A stretch of DNA of 64,000 nucleotides from G963676095 sp963676095 (lineage in GTDB: Bacteria; Bacteroidota; Bacteroidia; Bacteroidales; Prolixibacteraceae): the NCBI GenBank assembly GCA_963676095.1, contig OY781040.1:5022001-5086000 (forward strand), read 5' to 3'. This document shows positions 41,901-51,200 of this stretch, piece by piece. Both the position numbers and the translations under genes were made by a program. The notes under the pieces were generated by a model. That model was given only the letters and a program-made list of their open reading frames with translations. It made no database searches and was not told where the DNA came from. Within the stretch, counting starts at the first letter, position 1; the number at the start of each line of letters is the position of its first letter.

Positions 41901-44900
41901 GACAAAGACTTTATCAGAACCGGGGTTATCCCCCAGGAAAACATCGATATGGTCGCCGTCCTTGCCTTTTGTCCCGCGGATGTACCCGTAGGTGTTGTTC
42001 ATTTTTGTCGACCATTTATTTCCCTCCCGGTCGGTACCGGAGCGGACAGACCCCTTGGGGTTTTCGATGGTCACATCCAGGCCCCGGACTTTGACATGGC
42101 CCATCTTGTAGTTACCGGCTTCTTTTTGTGCTTCTGTAGGTCTTTGGTTGGCCTCCCTTTCGGCATCCTTTATTTTGGTCCGTTCGGCTGCCTTTTCAAG
42201 GGCTTCTTCAATGGGGAGCTTAATTCCTGTTTCTTCCCGTACTTCTCCTTCAGGGTTTCCAGGTTCTTTAGATTTCTCAGTTTCAGGTAAGCTTTCACCT
42301 GTTCCGGCGATGGCTGTTTCTGGTTTGGTTGTTTGTTCTCCTGCTGTTCCATTTTTATTCTCGTTTTTAAAGATGATATTTCCGTATTGGTTTAATAACT
42401 CAGGGGTCAGCTGCCCTTCATTGACCGACCGGGCAACATCTTCCGGGATGATCATGGCTTTCTGCCTGTCGTCTTCAGAAAGGTTGTTGTTGATCAGGGA
42501 AGTATATTCTTCCAGGGGGATTTCTGCCCCGGGGAAGCCGGTTTTACGGTCTGCTTTCAGCCTGATAACGCCCGAGTGGTGAATGTTTTCAATCTCATCC
42601 AGGAGCCGGTTGGCCGTTACGGTTTTCTTCCCTGCCTGTATATCCAGGATCCCCTGGTTCACTTCTTTCGGGGCCAGGCCCCCCAGTTCCATCCCTTCAA
42701 CGTTGGAGGGTACCAGCATGGAGGAAGCAAGGTCCTGGACCTCCTGGTCATAATCCTTCAGCGACCGGTGCCCCAGGATCTCGTCATTACCTGGCCGCTC
42801 TGCCGTTTTCCTGATTTCTGTCCCGTTTTTATAGATCCGGATCCCGTTCCCGTTTTCATATTTGACATTATAGCCCAGTTCCGAGGCCAGCTGCATGACG
42901 GGCTGCGTGTTTGTCCTGCGCCTTTCTGCAGGGGATGACTGGTTGTAGGACTGCATCATACTGACCAGCCTGTCATGCTTTTTATTGGTTTCATTGCGGG
43001 CCTGGTCTGCCTGTTTTCTAAATTCATCTGTCTTGGATAAGTAGGCCTGTTCTGTTTCCGGGTCATTTTCAACCTGAAGCTCCCGGAGTTTCTCAATTGA
43101 TTTTGCCGTATCGATACGGGACAGGGCCCGGTCTTTGGAAACTTTCTTTCCCTTGATGGTATAAGCCGGTTCCGGGGCAGGGAATTTCTTTTCAATAAGT
43201 TTATCAATTTCCGGGTCATTCCGGTAGGTTAACCCGGCAAGGTCTTCTTTGCTGTCGGCATCCTCGATAATTCCTTTGACATAATCCGGGCTTACTTCTT
43301 TGCCGTTGTATTCGTAGGAAGGTTTTGTTTCCTGCTCAACCTGTTGTTTTAGCTCCGGGTTGACCTGGCTGTTTTTAGGCCTTATCTGAATATTTTTGAC
43401 GACGGTCTGCTGCGTTGGCCTCTGGAACCTGCTTTGCGCCGGCACTTCAACCTGCTCTTTGTCTGCAACAACTTCCCAGTCCGGGTTGTCCTTAAGTTCC
43501 TTTTCCAGCAGGGGAAGGGCTTTATCCAGGGGCATCTTTTCATTGGGGACAAGGGTTAACGAGCCATCCTGTCCTTCCGTAAAATCATAGGCCTGGTTTC
43601 CGATTTTTTCGGTTTCTACCTTTGTCGCCTGCGCTGGTTGTCCCGGCTGTTCCGGGGGGATTATTTCATCCTTTTTGACCGTAATCGCATTCCCTGTTTT
43701 ATTATCAAATAATCCAAAAGAATCCCCCAGGTCGACTTTTATTGTATATGATCCACCTTTATATTTAATTGTGGACCCTACTCCCGGTTGTTGTGTTTGA
43801 TTTTGCTGACTGTAGTGCTGGTCGATCAACGCCGTTTTTGTGGCCAGCATTTCTTCAGGGTTAAATTCTTCAATACTGTTCCGGTCCAGTTTGTCAATAT
43901 GGATGAACCCTTTATCTCCTGCGGGATTCCCGTTTTCATCAACAACATTGACCATTCCGCTCAGGTCCGGATTATTGGGGTCAGTTGTGGCGTAGAACTG
44001 GTTTCCCTCCATGTCTTTTATCGCGACGATCTTCCCGGTTTCGCTTGTGATATCCTTAACGGATTGTTTTGCATTGGTCATATCGGCCTGTCTTGCCTGT
44101 TCCGGCGAAGGCTGGATATTGTTCTGTCCCTCCGGGACTGTAGCCGGGTTATTGGTCCCCTGGTACCTGTTTACCCCTTCATTAATAAAGTCTTCTTTGG
44201 GGACAACGGATAGCTGGTCCCTGGGAATGTTTGCCTTTACGGCCTGTCCTTCCCGGTTAATCAAAGTAAGGTCTGCACCGGGGTCCTTAATATCCCCGTC
44301 TTTGACAAAATACTGGTCCCCGTTTGGGGCCTTATAGGTGATAATGTTATCCGAGTTTTGATAGGCGGCCCGGTTGGCAAAATCAGTAAGGTTCCCTTTC
44401 ACCGCATCCAATCCGGCCCCTTCATACAGTTTACCGTTGTTCTCTTTGGCCTTTGCGATAGATTTATAAAACACATCAGTCGGGACCTTAACCGAGTTCT
44501 TTACTTCTTCTTCACTGACCTTTACCGTCTCACCGTTGGGTTTCATACCAATATTTTCTTTCCCGGTCGGGATAATCTCGATCGGGTTATTGTCTTTATC
44601 CATGCCCAGGATAACGCTGCCCTGTTTTTCCCTGCGGGCTTTGGTCGCAGCACTTTGGGCATACATCCCGAAAGGGGCCGTCAATACCCCGAAAAGGGCC
44701 CCGTCTGCCAGTGCCTGGCCCGTCCTTTGCCAAAATTCGTTGGGGTTGACATCCCTTCCGGTCAGGTAATTGTCCACCGCCATTTTCCCGGCTTCCATGG
44801 TTGCCATTGAAGCCGTGGACGTACTTACATTACTTAAAGCCTGTCCGACTTTTTCAGCCATCCCCGGCGAATTTTTAACGAAGTTTTCCCAGATTGCTTT

Positions 44901-45881
44901 ACCGCTTTGTCCCAATGCTTCCGGATCGGATGTCACGATTTTGGAAACAGCTTTCTGGAAAAGTTTTTTGGGCATGATTTTTCCCAGATAGCCTGAAAGG
45001 GGAAGTGACATAGCCGCGGAATACAGGAGCCCGGCCCCGAGCCTTTCCCCTTCATCTTTGGGCTGGTTGGCAGCTTCCTTGTATTTGTCATAGGCTTCGA
45101 TCCCTTCTCCGAAGCCCATCGTCCCGAACATGCCTGTCGTTGCTTCGGCCAAAGCAGGGCTGCGCGTCAGCGCGCTGGCTGCGACCATCCCGGTAAACGG
45201 GACAAGCCCGCCAAGCTTTTCGCCCCAGGTGCCTTTCAGGTCCGGGACATCTTTCTCATAGTCCCTGATATCCTGAAGGTTTGTTTTTATCCTGTTTTCC
45301 TGGCTGTCCAGGTATTTCTGATAGGCCGGGTTTCCGGAAAATTTACGGGCCAGGTCATTTATTTTCAGTGCGCCTTCTTCGAGCCCTGTCCCCATTGCCC
45401 CGACAGCTGACTTGGCAGCGGACTTCAGGCCCCTTCCAAAGCCGGTATCTTCGGTAAACTGCCAGCCGTAAGGGTTGACATGGCCTTCCGGGGATTTGGT
45501 GTTTAACAGGGATTCTTTCCATTGCTGCGGTGCCTGGTTTAAAGAAGACAGTATATTTTCTTCGTTGCTTTTTTCTTGTGTCCCCAGTGGTGATAATCCC
45601 GGTCCGGCACCTCCGTTTTCAGTTGTTTTCTCAACATTTTCTTTGTTTTGTGACGGTTGAACAGGGTCAATATTTGATAAAAACTCATCTTCTGTCCCTA
45701 ATTCTTCTTTAGAAAAACGTCCAAGTTTGATTAAGTTATTATAAAGCTTTTCTGCATTCGCTGAATCTTTCAAAAGAGTATTAAACGTATCAAAATCACC
45801 AATTTCTTCCTGTGTCGCTTTTCTTGAATTGATGATATTATTGTAAAGTTTAAGATTATTACTCTGTACTGTACTTTCCAT
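35979..45881 (-). CDS. Giant polyvalent virion protein, 3300 residues
   Basis: A multi-domain protein of the kind phages package and eject with DNA. Visible from N to C: two short LYNNLI/EELG repeats (about 10-65); a Gly/Ala-rich region (about 150-420); linker regions; an inorganic-pyrophosphatase-like domain (about 1260-1400; DGDHIDVFLGDN, then FDEHKAMIGFD); a kinase-like domain (about 1460-1630; VDKSNANIIKVVN, then VEDLHLKNVI); a RadC/JAB domain (about 1784-1934; FLHNHPSGNS); an LPD3- or PBECR-type nuclease-like domain (about 2117-2293; GADYTVKSVIAVD, YYDHSLTQIEKG); an ART domain (about 2327-2467; VVYHGTTKDFDVFGKG, AFAGG-like FxGGTG, IKSATENNGGF); and a helical LPD38-like end (about 2700-3300). 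Assignments are by motif, not search. Confidence 0.85.
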   Translation of the reverse strand: MESTVQSNNLKLYNNIINSRKATQEEIGDFDTFNTLLKDSANAEKLYNNLIKLGRFSKEELGTEDEFLSNIDPVQPSQNKENVEKTTENGGAGPGLSPLGTQEKSNEENILSSLNQAPQQWKESLLNTKSPEGHVNPYGWQFTEDTGFGRGLKSAAKSAVGAMGTGLEEGALKINDLARKFSGNPAYQKYLDSQENRIKTNLQDIRDYEKDVPDLKGTWGEKLGGLVPFTGMVAASALTRSPALAEATTGMFGTMGFGEGIEAYDKYKEAANQPKDEGERLGAGLLYSAAMSLPLSGYLGKIMPKKLFQKAVSKIVTSDPEALGQSGKAIWENFVKNSPGMAEKVGQALSNVSTSTASMATMEAGKMAVDNYLTGRDVNPNEFWQRTGQALADGALFGVLTAPFGMYAQSAATKARREKQGSVILGMDKDNNPIEIIPTGKENIGMKPNGETVKVSEEEVKNSVKVPTDVFYKSIAKAKENNGKLYEGAGLDAVKGNLTDFANRAAYQNSDNIITYKAPNGDQYFVKDGDIKDPGADLTLINREGQAVKANIPRDQLSVVPKEDFINEGVNRYQGTNNPATVPEGQNNIQPSPEQARQADMTNAKQSVKDITSETGKIVAIKDMEGNQFYATTDPNNPDLSGMVNVVDENGNPAGDKGFIHIDKLDRNSIEEFNPEEMLATKTALIDQHYSQQNQTQQPGVGSTIKYKGGSYTIKVDLGDSFGLFDNKTGNAITVKKDEIIPPEQPGQPAQATKVETEKIGNQAYDFTEGQDGSLTLVPNEKMPLDKALPLLEKELKDNPDWEVVADKEQVEVPAQSRFQRPTQQTVVKNIQIRPKNSQVNPELKQQVEQETKPSYEYNGKEVSPDYVKGIIEDADSKEDLAGLTYRNDPEIDKLIEKKFPAPEPAYTIKGKKVSKDRALSRIDTAKSIEKLRELQVENDPETEQAYLSKTDEFRKQADQARNETNKKHDRLVSMMQSYNQSSPAERRRTNTQPVMQLASELGYNVKYENGNGIRIYKNGTEIRKTAERPGNDEILGHRSLKDYDQEVQDLASSMLVPSNVEGMELGGLAPKEVNQGILDIQAGKKTVTANRLLDEIENIHHSGVIRLKADRKTGFPGAEIPLEEYTSLINNNLSEDDRQKAMIIPEDVARSVNEGQLTPELLNQYGNIIFKNENKNGTAGEQTTKPETAIAGTGESLPETEKSKEPGNPEGEVREETGIKLPIEEALEKAAERTKIKDAEREANQRPTEAQKEAGNYKMGHVKVRGLDVTIENPKGSVRSGTDREGNKWSTKMNNTYGYIRGTKGKDGDHIDVFLGDNPGSDKVFVIDQVDPKTGKFDEHKAMIGFDHEAQAKEAYLSNYQPGWKGLGRITETSMDKFKEWAGNGTRKQKPFAGYAAIKENNNFVENATNEIPEQGAPRSKRSQDEVNSRMAEIASILGGNGEGGTGTLRSTRSSKSEQEEELKNYAGQSGIWFTPDQISAITSIKYPSGKEADVYVDKSNANIIKVVNYQKYSKTPLDFLNNRVLAFNELFPETAYNIIGFTNTDKGLSFVLSQPFVKGKLLSRLAISPETLDEQQNRISQYMKDKFGMGPAGLDAFENNQYKVEDLHLKNVIQGDDGNLYFIDAISTKKENISPSNNNQNDQTDIEGVQSSIRKGETPEQGQPVETAGGEKAETGRVLQTPKEVKKTDQANQPNVEQETGPSNGAAPVETNPEGARKEGEEISNAYGSREKQSEAVRKTLSGLQNTPLLRINRNRKRTPTGRETDPGRMRNPDSIPKVKQRTVFDGFKESGYVDVIGQKVNSPQDLADLWAIHRSPYIEKAHVIFVHDGVIVGSTATTLNQTGISQFSDPETISSLYKKYGANGMYFLHNHPSGNSVPSSQDIYVTVACANVLKPEGVNLLGHVVIDHNEFRYINLSGTPFLGNAKDNEDLEEYLRYSVERYEYKNPVPKLFSEREKLPSGGDAPKRLMEIAQALLNERGYNGAVIYFSPNLAINAYDPFPENSTPGSVAGLAEKGLGDHLGSRLAVIHDGSFDFSGTRLPEGTIDLINTGKGRSELFMTKNSKWPSLQTLWEQDEPYENKPKSLSEALSSKSYIPEKIKVNGIDRPARNSLGELIHPSVMGIKNFWKWFSDSEKAKRIEKLRNSKPIEITGKEFASSEDLKEYRANALEYGKSLRGNYTNKDTGEKVLLARNGIGEILRHDSFDKAHLQTIAAIPQIIENAIYIDTAANEDTEKHPNIKEYRYYVSGLKIGGADYTVKSVIAVDRDGSRYYDHSLTQIEKGKLLDEAARITSPPRQQEVFPSGQNSGISSPPSITSNKDKRLLDILQVKSSKVVDGQGRPLVVYHGTTKDFDVFGKGVEKKPLSNKHRLWYFTKDIDMANTFAGGTGSIMPVYLSIKNPRILSPEEKDVIEDIGYWATDEMLDQFEKQGYDGLMLNDLSQIVALNPSQIKSATENNGGFNPEDPSIVKESQPEYDKKKDPLRDIYNRIEDPWFGNRDIEAAKATIDATKQQDRIKKSFKGHPGGAKTWKDIDRAIHIYLDMLASPADAEKYWDKLNPGQKQLVNIARNLSPEQKKIAWDIRQEYDIIGQKALDEEIISNVLDNYVARSWDIPEKQATEFWRKFGTSTRHAKKRTLGTIIEGWANGYNLKIEGATNNLQILRTEINNVIENRHLMEFGLQLQGPEGEPLFTTYPMPGYEEIKHPNFRKWVKVKTVGTGSGYKGENFSIAEDGSVLERKKVYAPSKIARRLNNILGTSKGPGWVQALTRFNAVLKSTILSWSFFHHMAFARSYMLAGAAKWKNINPIKAYKDGLKSLYEMKPEVGQLIRNGLTVGRIQDWDEMYFKEKSRIGRYLDNHNILPAVRQKILNLHEQHTNFLFNKYGAGLKVKAALLEYKEMLQKHPEMDHNLIAKMVAELINNDFGGLHLQRMGRNPVTQHVFRLLALAPDWTESNIRTMVNAIAAGSREERHMNQKFWFRAFLRTAFTSVALNLLMALWDRNDKEEESYRDAVERIYKNAFEDPERLNWLSVDITPLHNALGSGAPEEAKGDVSYYFSILGHFKDPVKFIMFPLQSAKNKGSILTGTALGVLEGTNWQGKRYTTLPELLGIDNKGVYTRSNDREGYRVGEPKGGKLRGHLNKWGTPGDNGPLEWDEIPSFILDQLRGWTPVPVQNAMAYAMGDLDAFDALTHGIGFHVNKSARKDNLESDYNKIVQDATIHIRMVNDAINHQESEKAMELSKDSRMDDYMAIYMMDKNISNLRKMEQKSDDDGNFDKADELQKKIVEKMKEVINKYGKP

Positions 45882-45893
45882 AACTTTTAATAA

Positions 45894-46931
45894 TTATTGA
45901 AATAACGTTGGTACCCTTTTGGGTTTGGTCGTATCCTGCGTTACTTGTGTAGCAGGTCCGGTATAGGGGGGCCTGGGATTAATGTTCCCGAATACAGAAT
46001 TATCTGACTTCTTCTGTTGTGGCTTAATCCCTATATATTGAAGGAAATCAGGAGAATCCTGCCAGTGCCCGCCGATAATTGTTTTCATCATCTGTGTGGT
46101 TAATCCTTCTCCAAATTGTGCTTTCATGAAGGTGTAATCACTATTGGCCGATTGTTCTGTTACAGGATCATGGATAATTATGTTGAAAATTTTCTCCAAT
46201 TCTCCTGCGCCCAATTGTTTTACTGCATTGCCCCGGTCATCATAAAGCATGAACCCTTTATTATTCGCCTGTACTTTTGCTTCATATTTGGCAAGGTCTT
46301 GCTGATATTTTTTATCATTCTCGTTCATCCTAAGTTCAGACTGATATTTGGCAATCTCTTTTTGTCTTCCTGTGTCCCCTTCCCTCCATTCCTTTGCCTC
46401 TGTTAACTGGTCTTTTTTCAGTCCATAGTCCCGTTGGTCTTTGGCCATGTCGTAAGCCATTTTGGTTTGATTGGCTTTTGCCTGCTGTTCCGTGTTGTAC
46501 TGCTGAAGTTCCGTAAGGCCTTTTTTTACCCGGTTCATATAGTTATTGTAATTCCAGGTATCCAGGTTTTTGTTGTAGTTGTCGATATAGTTATGAAGGC
46601 TGCCCAATAGCTGGCTGTTCTGCGTGTCCGGCTCCCGCCGGTTGACATTGGCCCCCCTGGACAGGGCAAAGGCATCCCCCAGGGTCTTTAACCCTTCGGT
46701 CAGGGCATTGACTTTCATCTGCCTTTTGATTTCTTCCGGACGCTTGGGGTCATAAACCGGTTTGGGCGGCTGGTAGGAAAAGATATTATCGATGATATCC
46801 TGCGCTGTCCGTTGTTTCGGCTGGGCCTGGACGCTGCTTGCCGGTATCCCCTGGATAGGGGTATTCGGTATCTGGCCCTGAGCGGCCTTTTCCTGGTCAA
46901 CCTTGTTCTTATTATACTCCTGATCTGCCAT
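45894..46931 (-). CDS. Internal/ejection virion protein candidate
   Basis: A 345-residue, glutamine/asparagine/lysine-rich protein with long heptad helices (AKANQTKMAYDMAKDQRDYG split). Positioned between the giant polyvalent protein and the smaller internal protein, on the same strand, the arrangement of the ejected internal proteins in short-tailed phages. Ends in a low-complexity Pro/Thr-rich segment (RPPYTGPATQVTQDTTKPKR). Not recognised as a family. Confidence 0.6.
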   Translation of the reverse strand: MADQEYNKNKVDQEKAAQGQIPNTPIQGIPASSVQAQPKQRTAQDIIDNIFSYQPPKPVYDPKRPEEIKRQMKVNALTEGLKTLGDAFALSRGANVNRREPDTQNSQLLGSLHNYIDNYNKNLDTWNYNNYMNRVKKGLTELQQYNTEQQAKANQTKMAYDMAKDQRDYGLKKDQLTEAKEWREGDTGRQKEIAKYQSELRMNENDKKYQQDLAKYEAKVQANNKGFMLYDDRGNAVKQLGAGELEKIFNIIIHDPVTEQSANSDYTFMKAQFGEGLTTQMMKTIIGGHWQDSPDFLQYIGIKPQQKKSDNSVFGNINPRPPYTGPATQVTQDTTKPKRVPTLFQ

Positions 46932-46933
46932 GA

Positions 46934-47530
46934 TTATGCTGAATATTGTATTTTATATAATCCTGACCAGTCACTGGGTGTCCTGTTGGCAATTGCGGCA
47001 GCGGTCCCGGATGCAGTTGAAGACTTACTGAAAAGACCTGCAAGGGGGCTGACAGAAGAAAGCGCGCTGCCTGCATTGCTGACCAGGTTGGCCGCGTTCT
47101 GCGCCTTTTGCTGCTGCAACTGTACCTTCTCGTTTGTGAGCTGGTTTTTGTTCTGCATGTACTGGTTGGTCTGGTTTTCCTGGTACTGCGTGGCATTGTC
47201 CGCTATTCGGGAGACCGCGTTATTGAGCGCTTCATTGTTCTGGGATTTTTCGGCCAGCGTTTCCTCGGCGGATGCGCCGGTGACAACGCCCCGGTTTTCG
47301 GCTGTCCTGTTGGCCTCTTCATACTGCTTTTTAATCCGGGTTAGCAACCCCTTGGCGGCATTGGTGTCCAGGTAATCCCGGTTGACATTGTTGTTGTAGA
47401 CCGACTCGTTTTCCTCGATCTGTTTGTTGAGCAGTTTTTCTGCTTTTTTATTGGCATTGCCCCCGAGGATCCCCCCCAAAAGCTGGGAACCGATCCCGGC
47501 AACGCCTATTCCTATACTTAACGGGTCCAT
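46934..47530 (-). CDS. Small internal virion protein
   Basis: A 198-residue protein starting with a Gly/Ala/Ile-rich amphipathic segment (SIGIGVAGIGSQLLGGILGG) followed by an Asn/Gln/Ala-rich helical body with four coiled-coil repeats. This is the style of P22 gp7/gp20-type and T7-type internal proteins that form the ejection channel. First gene of the leftward operon that also encodes the giant protein and portal; it lies 2 nt from the next gene. Confidence 0.6.
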   Translation of the reverse strand: MDPLSIGIGVAGIGSQLLGGILGGNANKKAEKLLNKQIEENESVYNNNVNRDYLDTNAAKGLLTRIKKQYEEANRTAENRGVVTGASAEETLAEKSQNNEALNNAVSRIADNATQYQENQTNQYMQNKNQLTNEKVQLQQQKAQNAANLVSNAGSALSSVSPLAGLFSKSSTASGTAAAIANRTPSDWSGLYKIQYSA

Positions 47531-47602
47531 AGTTAACTCTGTTTTTTTTGAACGTTCTGCCTGTAAAACTACAGGACAGCACCCATAAAAACAGGGGAAA
47601 AC

Positions 47603-47618
47603 GATACAAAAATGTTTC
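47603..47618. promoter_or_regulatory. Operator candidate GATAC-N6-GTTTC, copy 3
   Basis: GATACAAAAATGTTTC matches copies 1 and 2 in half-site spacing, with one mismatch in the right half. It lies between divergent late operons (internal proteins left, small terminase right), like copy 2. A 13-bp palindrome TTAGTT-A-AACTAA (47665-47677) sits between it and the rightward gene. Confidence 0.5.
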
Positions 47619-47692
47619 AGTTTTTATTTTTATAATTATTTGATTTACAAACTTTGAAATATTTTTAGTTAAACTAATACTTCAATATAGTT

Positions 47693-48280
47693 ATGCCAGG
47701 AAAAATCATTAAAAAATCACGGGCCTTCCAGGGCAAGAACCTCACCCAAAGGCAGAAGCTCAGGCTGATGAAAGTGCTTGAGCAGTGCGACATGAACGAA
47801 TCGGAAACGGCCAGGGCCACCGGCATGTCCCGGGTGACCATCCGGAAGTACCGCTCCGAGTACTGGGACGAATACTTAAAGCACAAAAACGGCATTAAGG
47901 ATGAAATATTGACTATCGAAGCAGCCAAGCGGGAGATCAAAACGGGGATCAGCGAGATTGTCGGGGAATACGGCGACAAGTCGTTAATGGCCCTTGAAAA
48001 GATCGGAAAACGGATCCGTGACGACGAATATTACATCGATAAAAACGGTTATAAACATTACCTGGTCGAAACAAAAGATTTGGTCCAGCTGGTCAACGTC
48101 CTGGCGCCCTACCTGGCCGACAAGCGGGGCGTGAAAGGACTGGATGAAAAGGACGGCCCGTCCGGGGCATCGGCCAGCTTTGTACAGAACATCATCAACG
48201 TGATGAACCAGCGGGCAAACAGCCCTGAAGAAGATAATGACAAAACAATCGAGGAGGGACAGGCCGATGACATCTGTTAA
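47693..48280 (+). CDS. Terminase small subunit candidate
   Basis: A 195-residue protein with a basic N-terminus and a helix-turn-helix (RLMKVLEQCDMNESETARATGMSRVTIRKYRSEY as a run, about residues 24-57), then a helical oligomerisation region and a short coil, the architecture of small terminase subunits that recognise packaging sites. It is 14 kb away from the large subunit gene and on a separate operon, an uncommon arrangement. Its end overlaps the next gene. Confidence 0.65.
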   Translation: MPGKIIKKSRAFQGKNLTQRQKLRLMKVLEQCDMNESETARATGMSRVTIRKYRSEYWDEYLKHKNGIKDEILTIEAAKREIKTGISEIVGEYGDKSLMALEKIGKRIRDDEYYIDKNGYKHYLVETKDLVQLVNVLAPYLADKRGVKGLDEKDGPSGASASFVQNIINVMNQRANSPEEDNDKTIEEGQADDIC

Positions 48281-51200
48281 AATTAACTACAAGGGGATAG
48301 CCCGGGCGGCATCCGGACAGGATATCGAAGACGGCTACCTGGATGAAGCCATCAATGTCCGCCACCGGGACGGGAAACTGCAACCGAGGGGCAATATCAC
48401 CCAAAAGTATGATTTGCCCGACGACACGTTTGACCAGGTGTATTATCACGACCAGGACAACATCAACAATTACATCGGTTACATCAAGGCTTCCGGGCAG
48501 GTCCGGCTCATCGATATGGACGAGGGCTCTTCCACACTGGTTTATACCCTGGATGAAGGGGCCGCCTGCAAGATCGTTTTTGTCAAACGCTTCATGATTG
48601 TTGTCTCGGACAGTAAAACCTACACCTTCCTGTATTATGACGGCAGCTACGAGTATGTTAACATGTCATCCGAATTACTTTTCTCCCTGACAAAGGCAAA
48701 TGCAGAAACGGTGGTAACCGATGCGGCAACGTCTGCGGACAGCCTGAGGGGAAAATATTTCAAGGAAGTTAACAAGATGTCCGAGAAATACGGGAAGCTA
48801 ACGGGCGGGATAATGGTCCGCGCGGCCCTGAAGATGTTTGACGGCTCCTATGTCATGCACACCCTCCCGCAATTCCTGGACCTGGGCGTTGAAATGCAGC
48901 TCATCCAGCCTTCTTCATCAAAAATGAAACTGGCCTTTTCTGCCTCGCAGATAAGGCTGGCCCTGGATGTTGACGGGTCCGGGATTAATGACCTGAATAA
49001 TAAAATATTCACGGATTTCGTGTTGTTTGCCTGCAAAAATGAACCGATATACGATATTGATGAAGATACGATGGACGACGACTGGTGGGACGATGCAAAG
49101 GACAACAATAACATGGGGACTTCGGACCTGGGCTATTCGCTGGCCTACCTGTTTACGGACCTTAACCCGGCTTTTTCAAAAATGGCGGATACGGGGAAAT
49201 GGTACAAGATCTACGAAAAAAGCATTGAAAAAATACAGGATATGTCCGTTTCGACACTCCAGGATATAATCAATGATGATTCAAACAACCTGAAAGGGTT
49301 TTACCAGGATTACGCGACACGGGAAACACTGACCGTTGACCAGGAATCGCACCACAGCCTTTCCGGGGCTGTCGGGTACACCTATAACGACCGGCTGATC
49401 CTGGGGGACATTACAACCTGTTTCGGGCAGTACCCCGTCACGCTGCAAACACTGTCTTCTGACGATAGCGGAAATTACATTGAAAAAAGGACCGGTTTGG
49501 TTACAACGACTGCTGCAACTGCTGACGGGGTAACGGAGTATGTCATTCAAACTTTAGCTGATGTGACAAAGACAACCGGGACAATAGCCCTGGAATACAC
49601 CATCAACACGGGAGGTTCAAAGATAATTGTCACAAAACAATTAACGGACCAGGTAATGTTCATTTCTTCCGACAGCTCAACTTATTATTTTGTCCTTCCC
49701 CCTGTAACCGGTTATCCGGATACCAGGGCAACAAAAATGAGGTTATTGTATTATGATCCCGCAAACAGCAGGTGGATTGCTGTTGCAACATACACGCTCA
49801 AACAAAGCAGCAGTGACAATTACGCCTATTATAAACAGGATATCAGCCTGGTAACAGGTCCTTTTGACGACAGTACGGATATCGGGGATACGGAAAACCC
49901 CCAGACAGCTTTCAGGTATATCATAGCCACATTAAGCGCCGATGATTTCGATTCCAATGAAACCACCCTTGACGACCAGGAAGATTATTATGACAGCAAC
50001 CGGGTACAGGCTTCCGGGTTACAGAACCCGCTCTATTTTCCCACCAAAAACTCTTACCAGGCCGGCACCGGTGAGATTGTCGGGCTGGCGGCCAACACGG
50101 AACCGTTATCACAGGGACAGTTCGGGGAATACCCTTTGACGGTTTTCACAAGCAAAGGGATCTGGACGTTATCACAGGGATCGGACGATGTGTTGTTCTC
50201 AAATATTTTACCGGTGAACGGGGAGGTGGCGGAAGACGCCGACCAGATTGTCCCGCTTTCGGTCGGGGTAACCTATTCGACAAGCCGCGGGTTATACCTG
50301 GTTTCGGGCCGTGATGTGAACGATTTGACAGCGGTTGTAAAAGGGTTGCCAAACGCTGTGTTACAGGCAAATGAGAACTATTTGTTACGCATCAAACATG
50401 ACAGCCTTGTACAATTGTCTGGCTACCTGTCTAAAGTTGATATAAGGGACTATATTTCCGGGGCAATTATCGGTTTTGACAAACTGAACAACGAGCTTGT
50501 TATAACAAACGATAATTACAGTTATACCTATGTTTACTCCTTTGAATCAAAGCTTTGGTACAAGTTCAGTAACAGCTTTTCGTTACTGGTCAACGCTTAC
50601 CCCAAATTGCTTGGCATGAATGATACAGCGGTGTATTCCATCTCGGACGAAACTTTTGACAATACTGTACAATCACTTCTTACAACCCGTCCTTGTAAAT
50701 TAGGGACCGGAGCGGCATTCAAATTAATCACCCGGGCAATACAAAGATGCGAGCTCGAAGTGAACGGTACAATAACAACCCAGGTAGAGACATTGGAGGT
50801 AACAGGGGATGCAACAGCTGACGGGACAATCACAGTCAGCGTCTTTGGAACGGATTATACCATGGAAGTAACAGAAGGGGAGACGGCGGCAGAAATCGCG
50901 GAAGCTATCGCGGCACTGGACTTTTCAAATGCTTCTGTATCCTATACCTCGGGAGAGTCAACAATAACGTTTACTTCGCTTAAGACAGGCATTGTTACAG
51001 GTTGCTCTTTCACGGATACCGGCAGCACCGGGACAACGGCTACGTTTACGGTGACGACAAAGGGCAATGCGATATTCGCAGGGTTCTATGTTTTTGCCTC
51101 GAACGATTTACGGAAATGGGTGATGCTGACAGGCAACGACCGCAAGGAAGGAAAGGTGACCGATATCCGGGTGAGCCGGTGCCACACCAAAGCGAAATAC

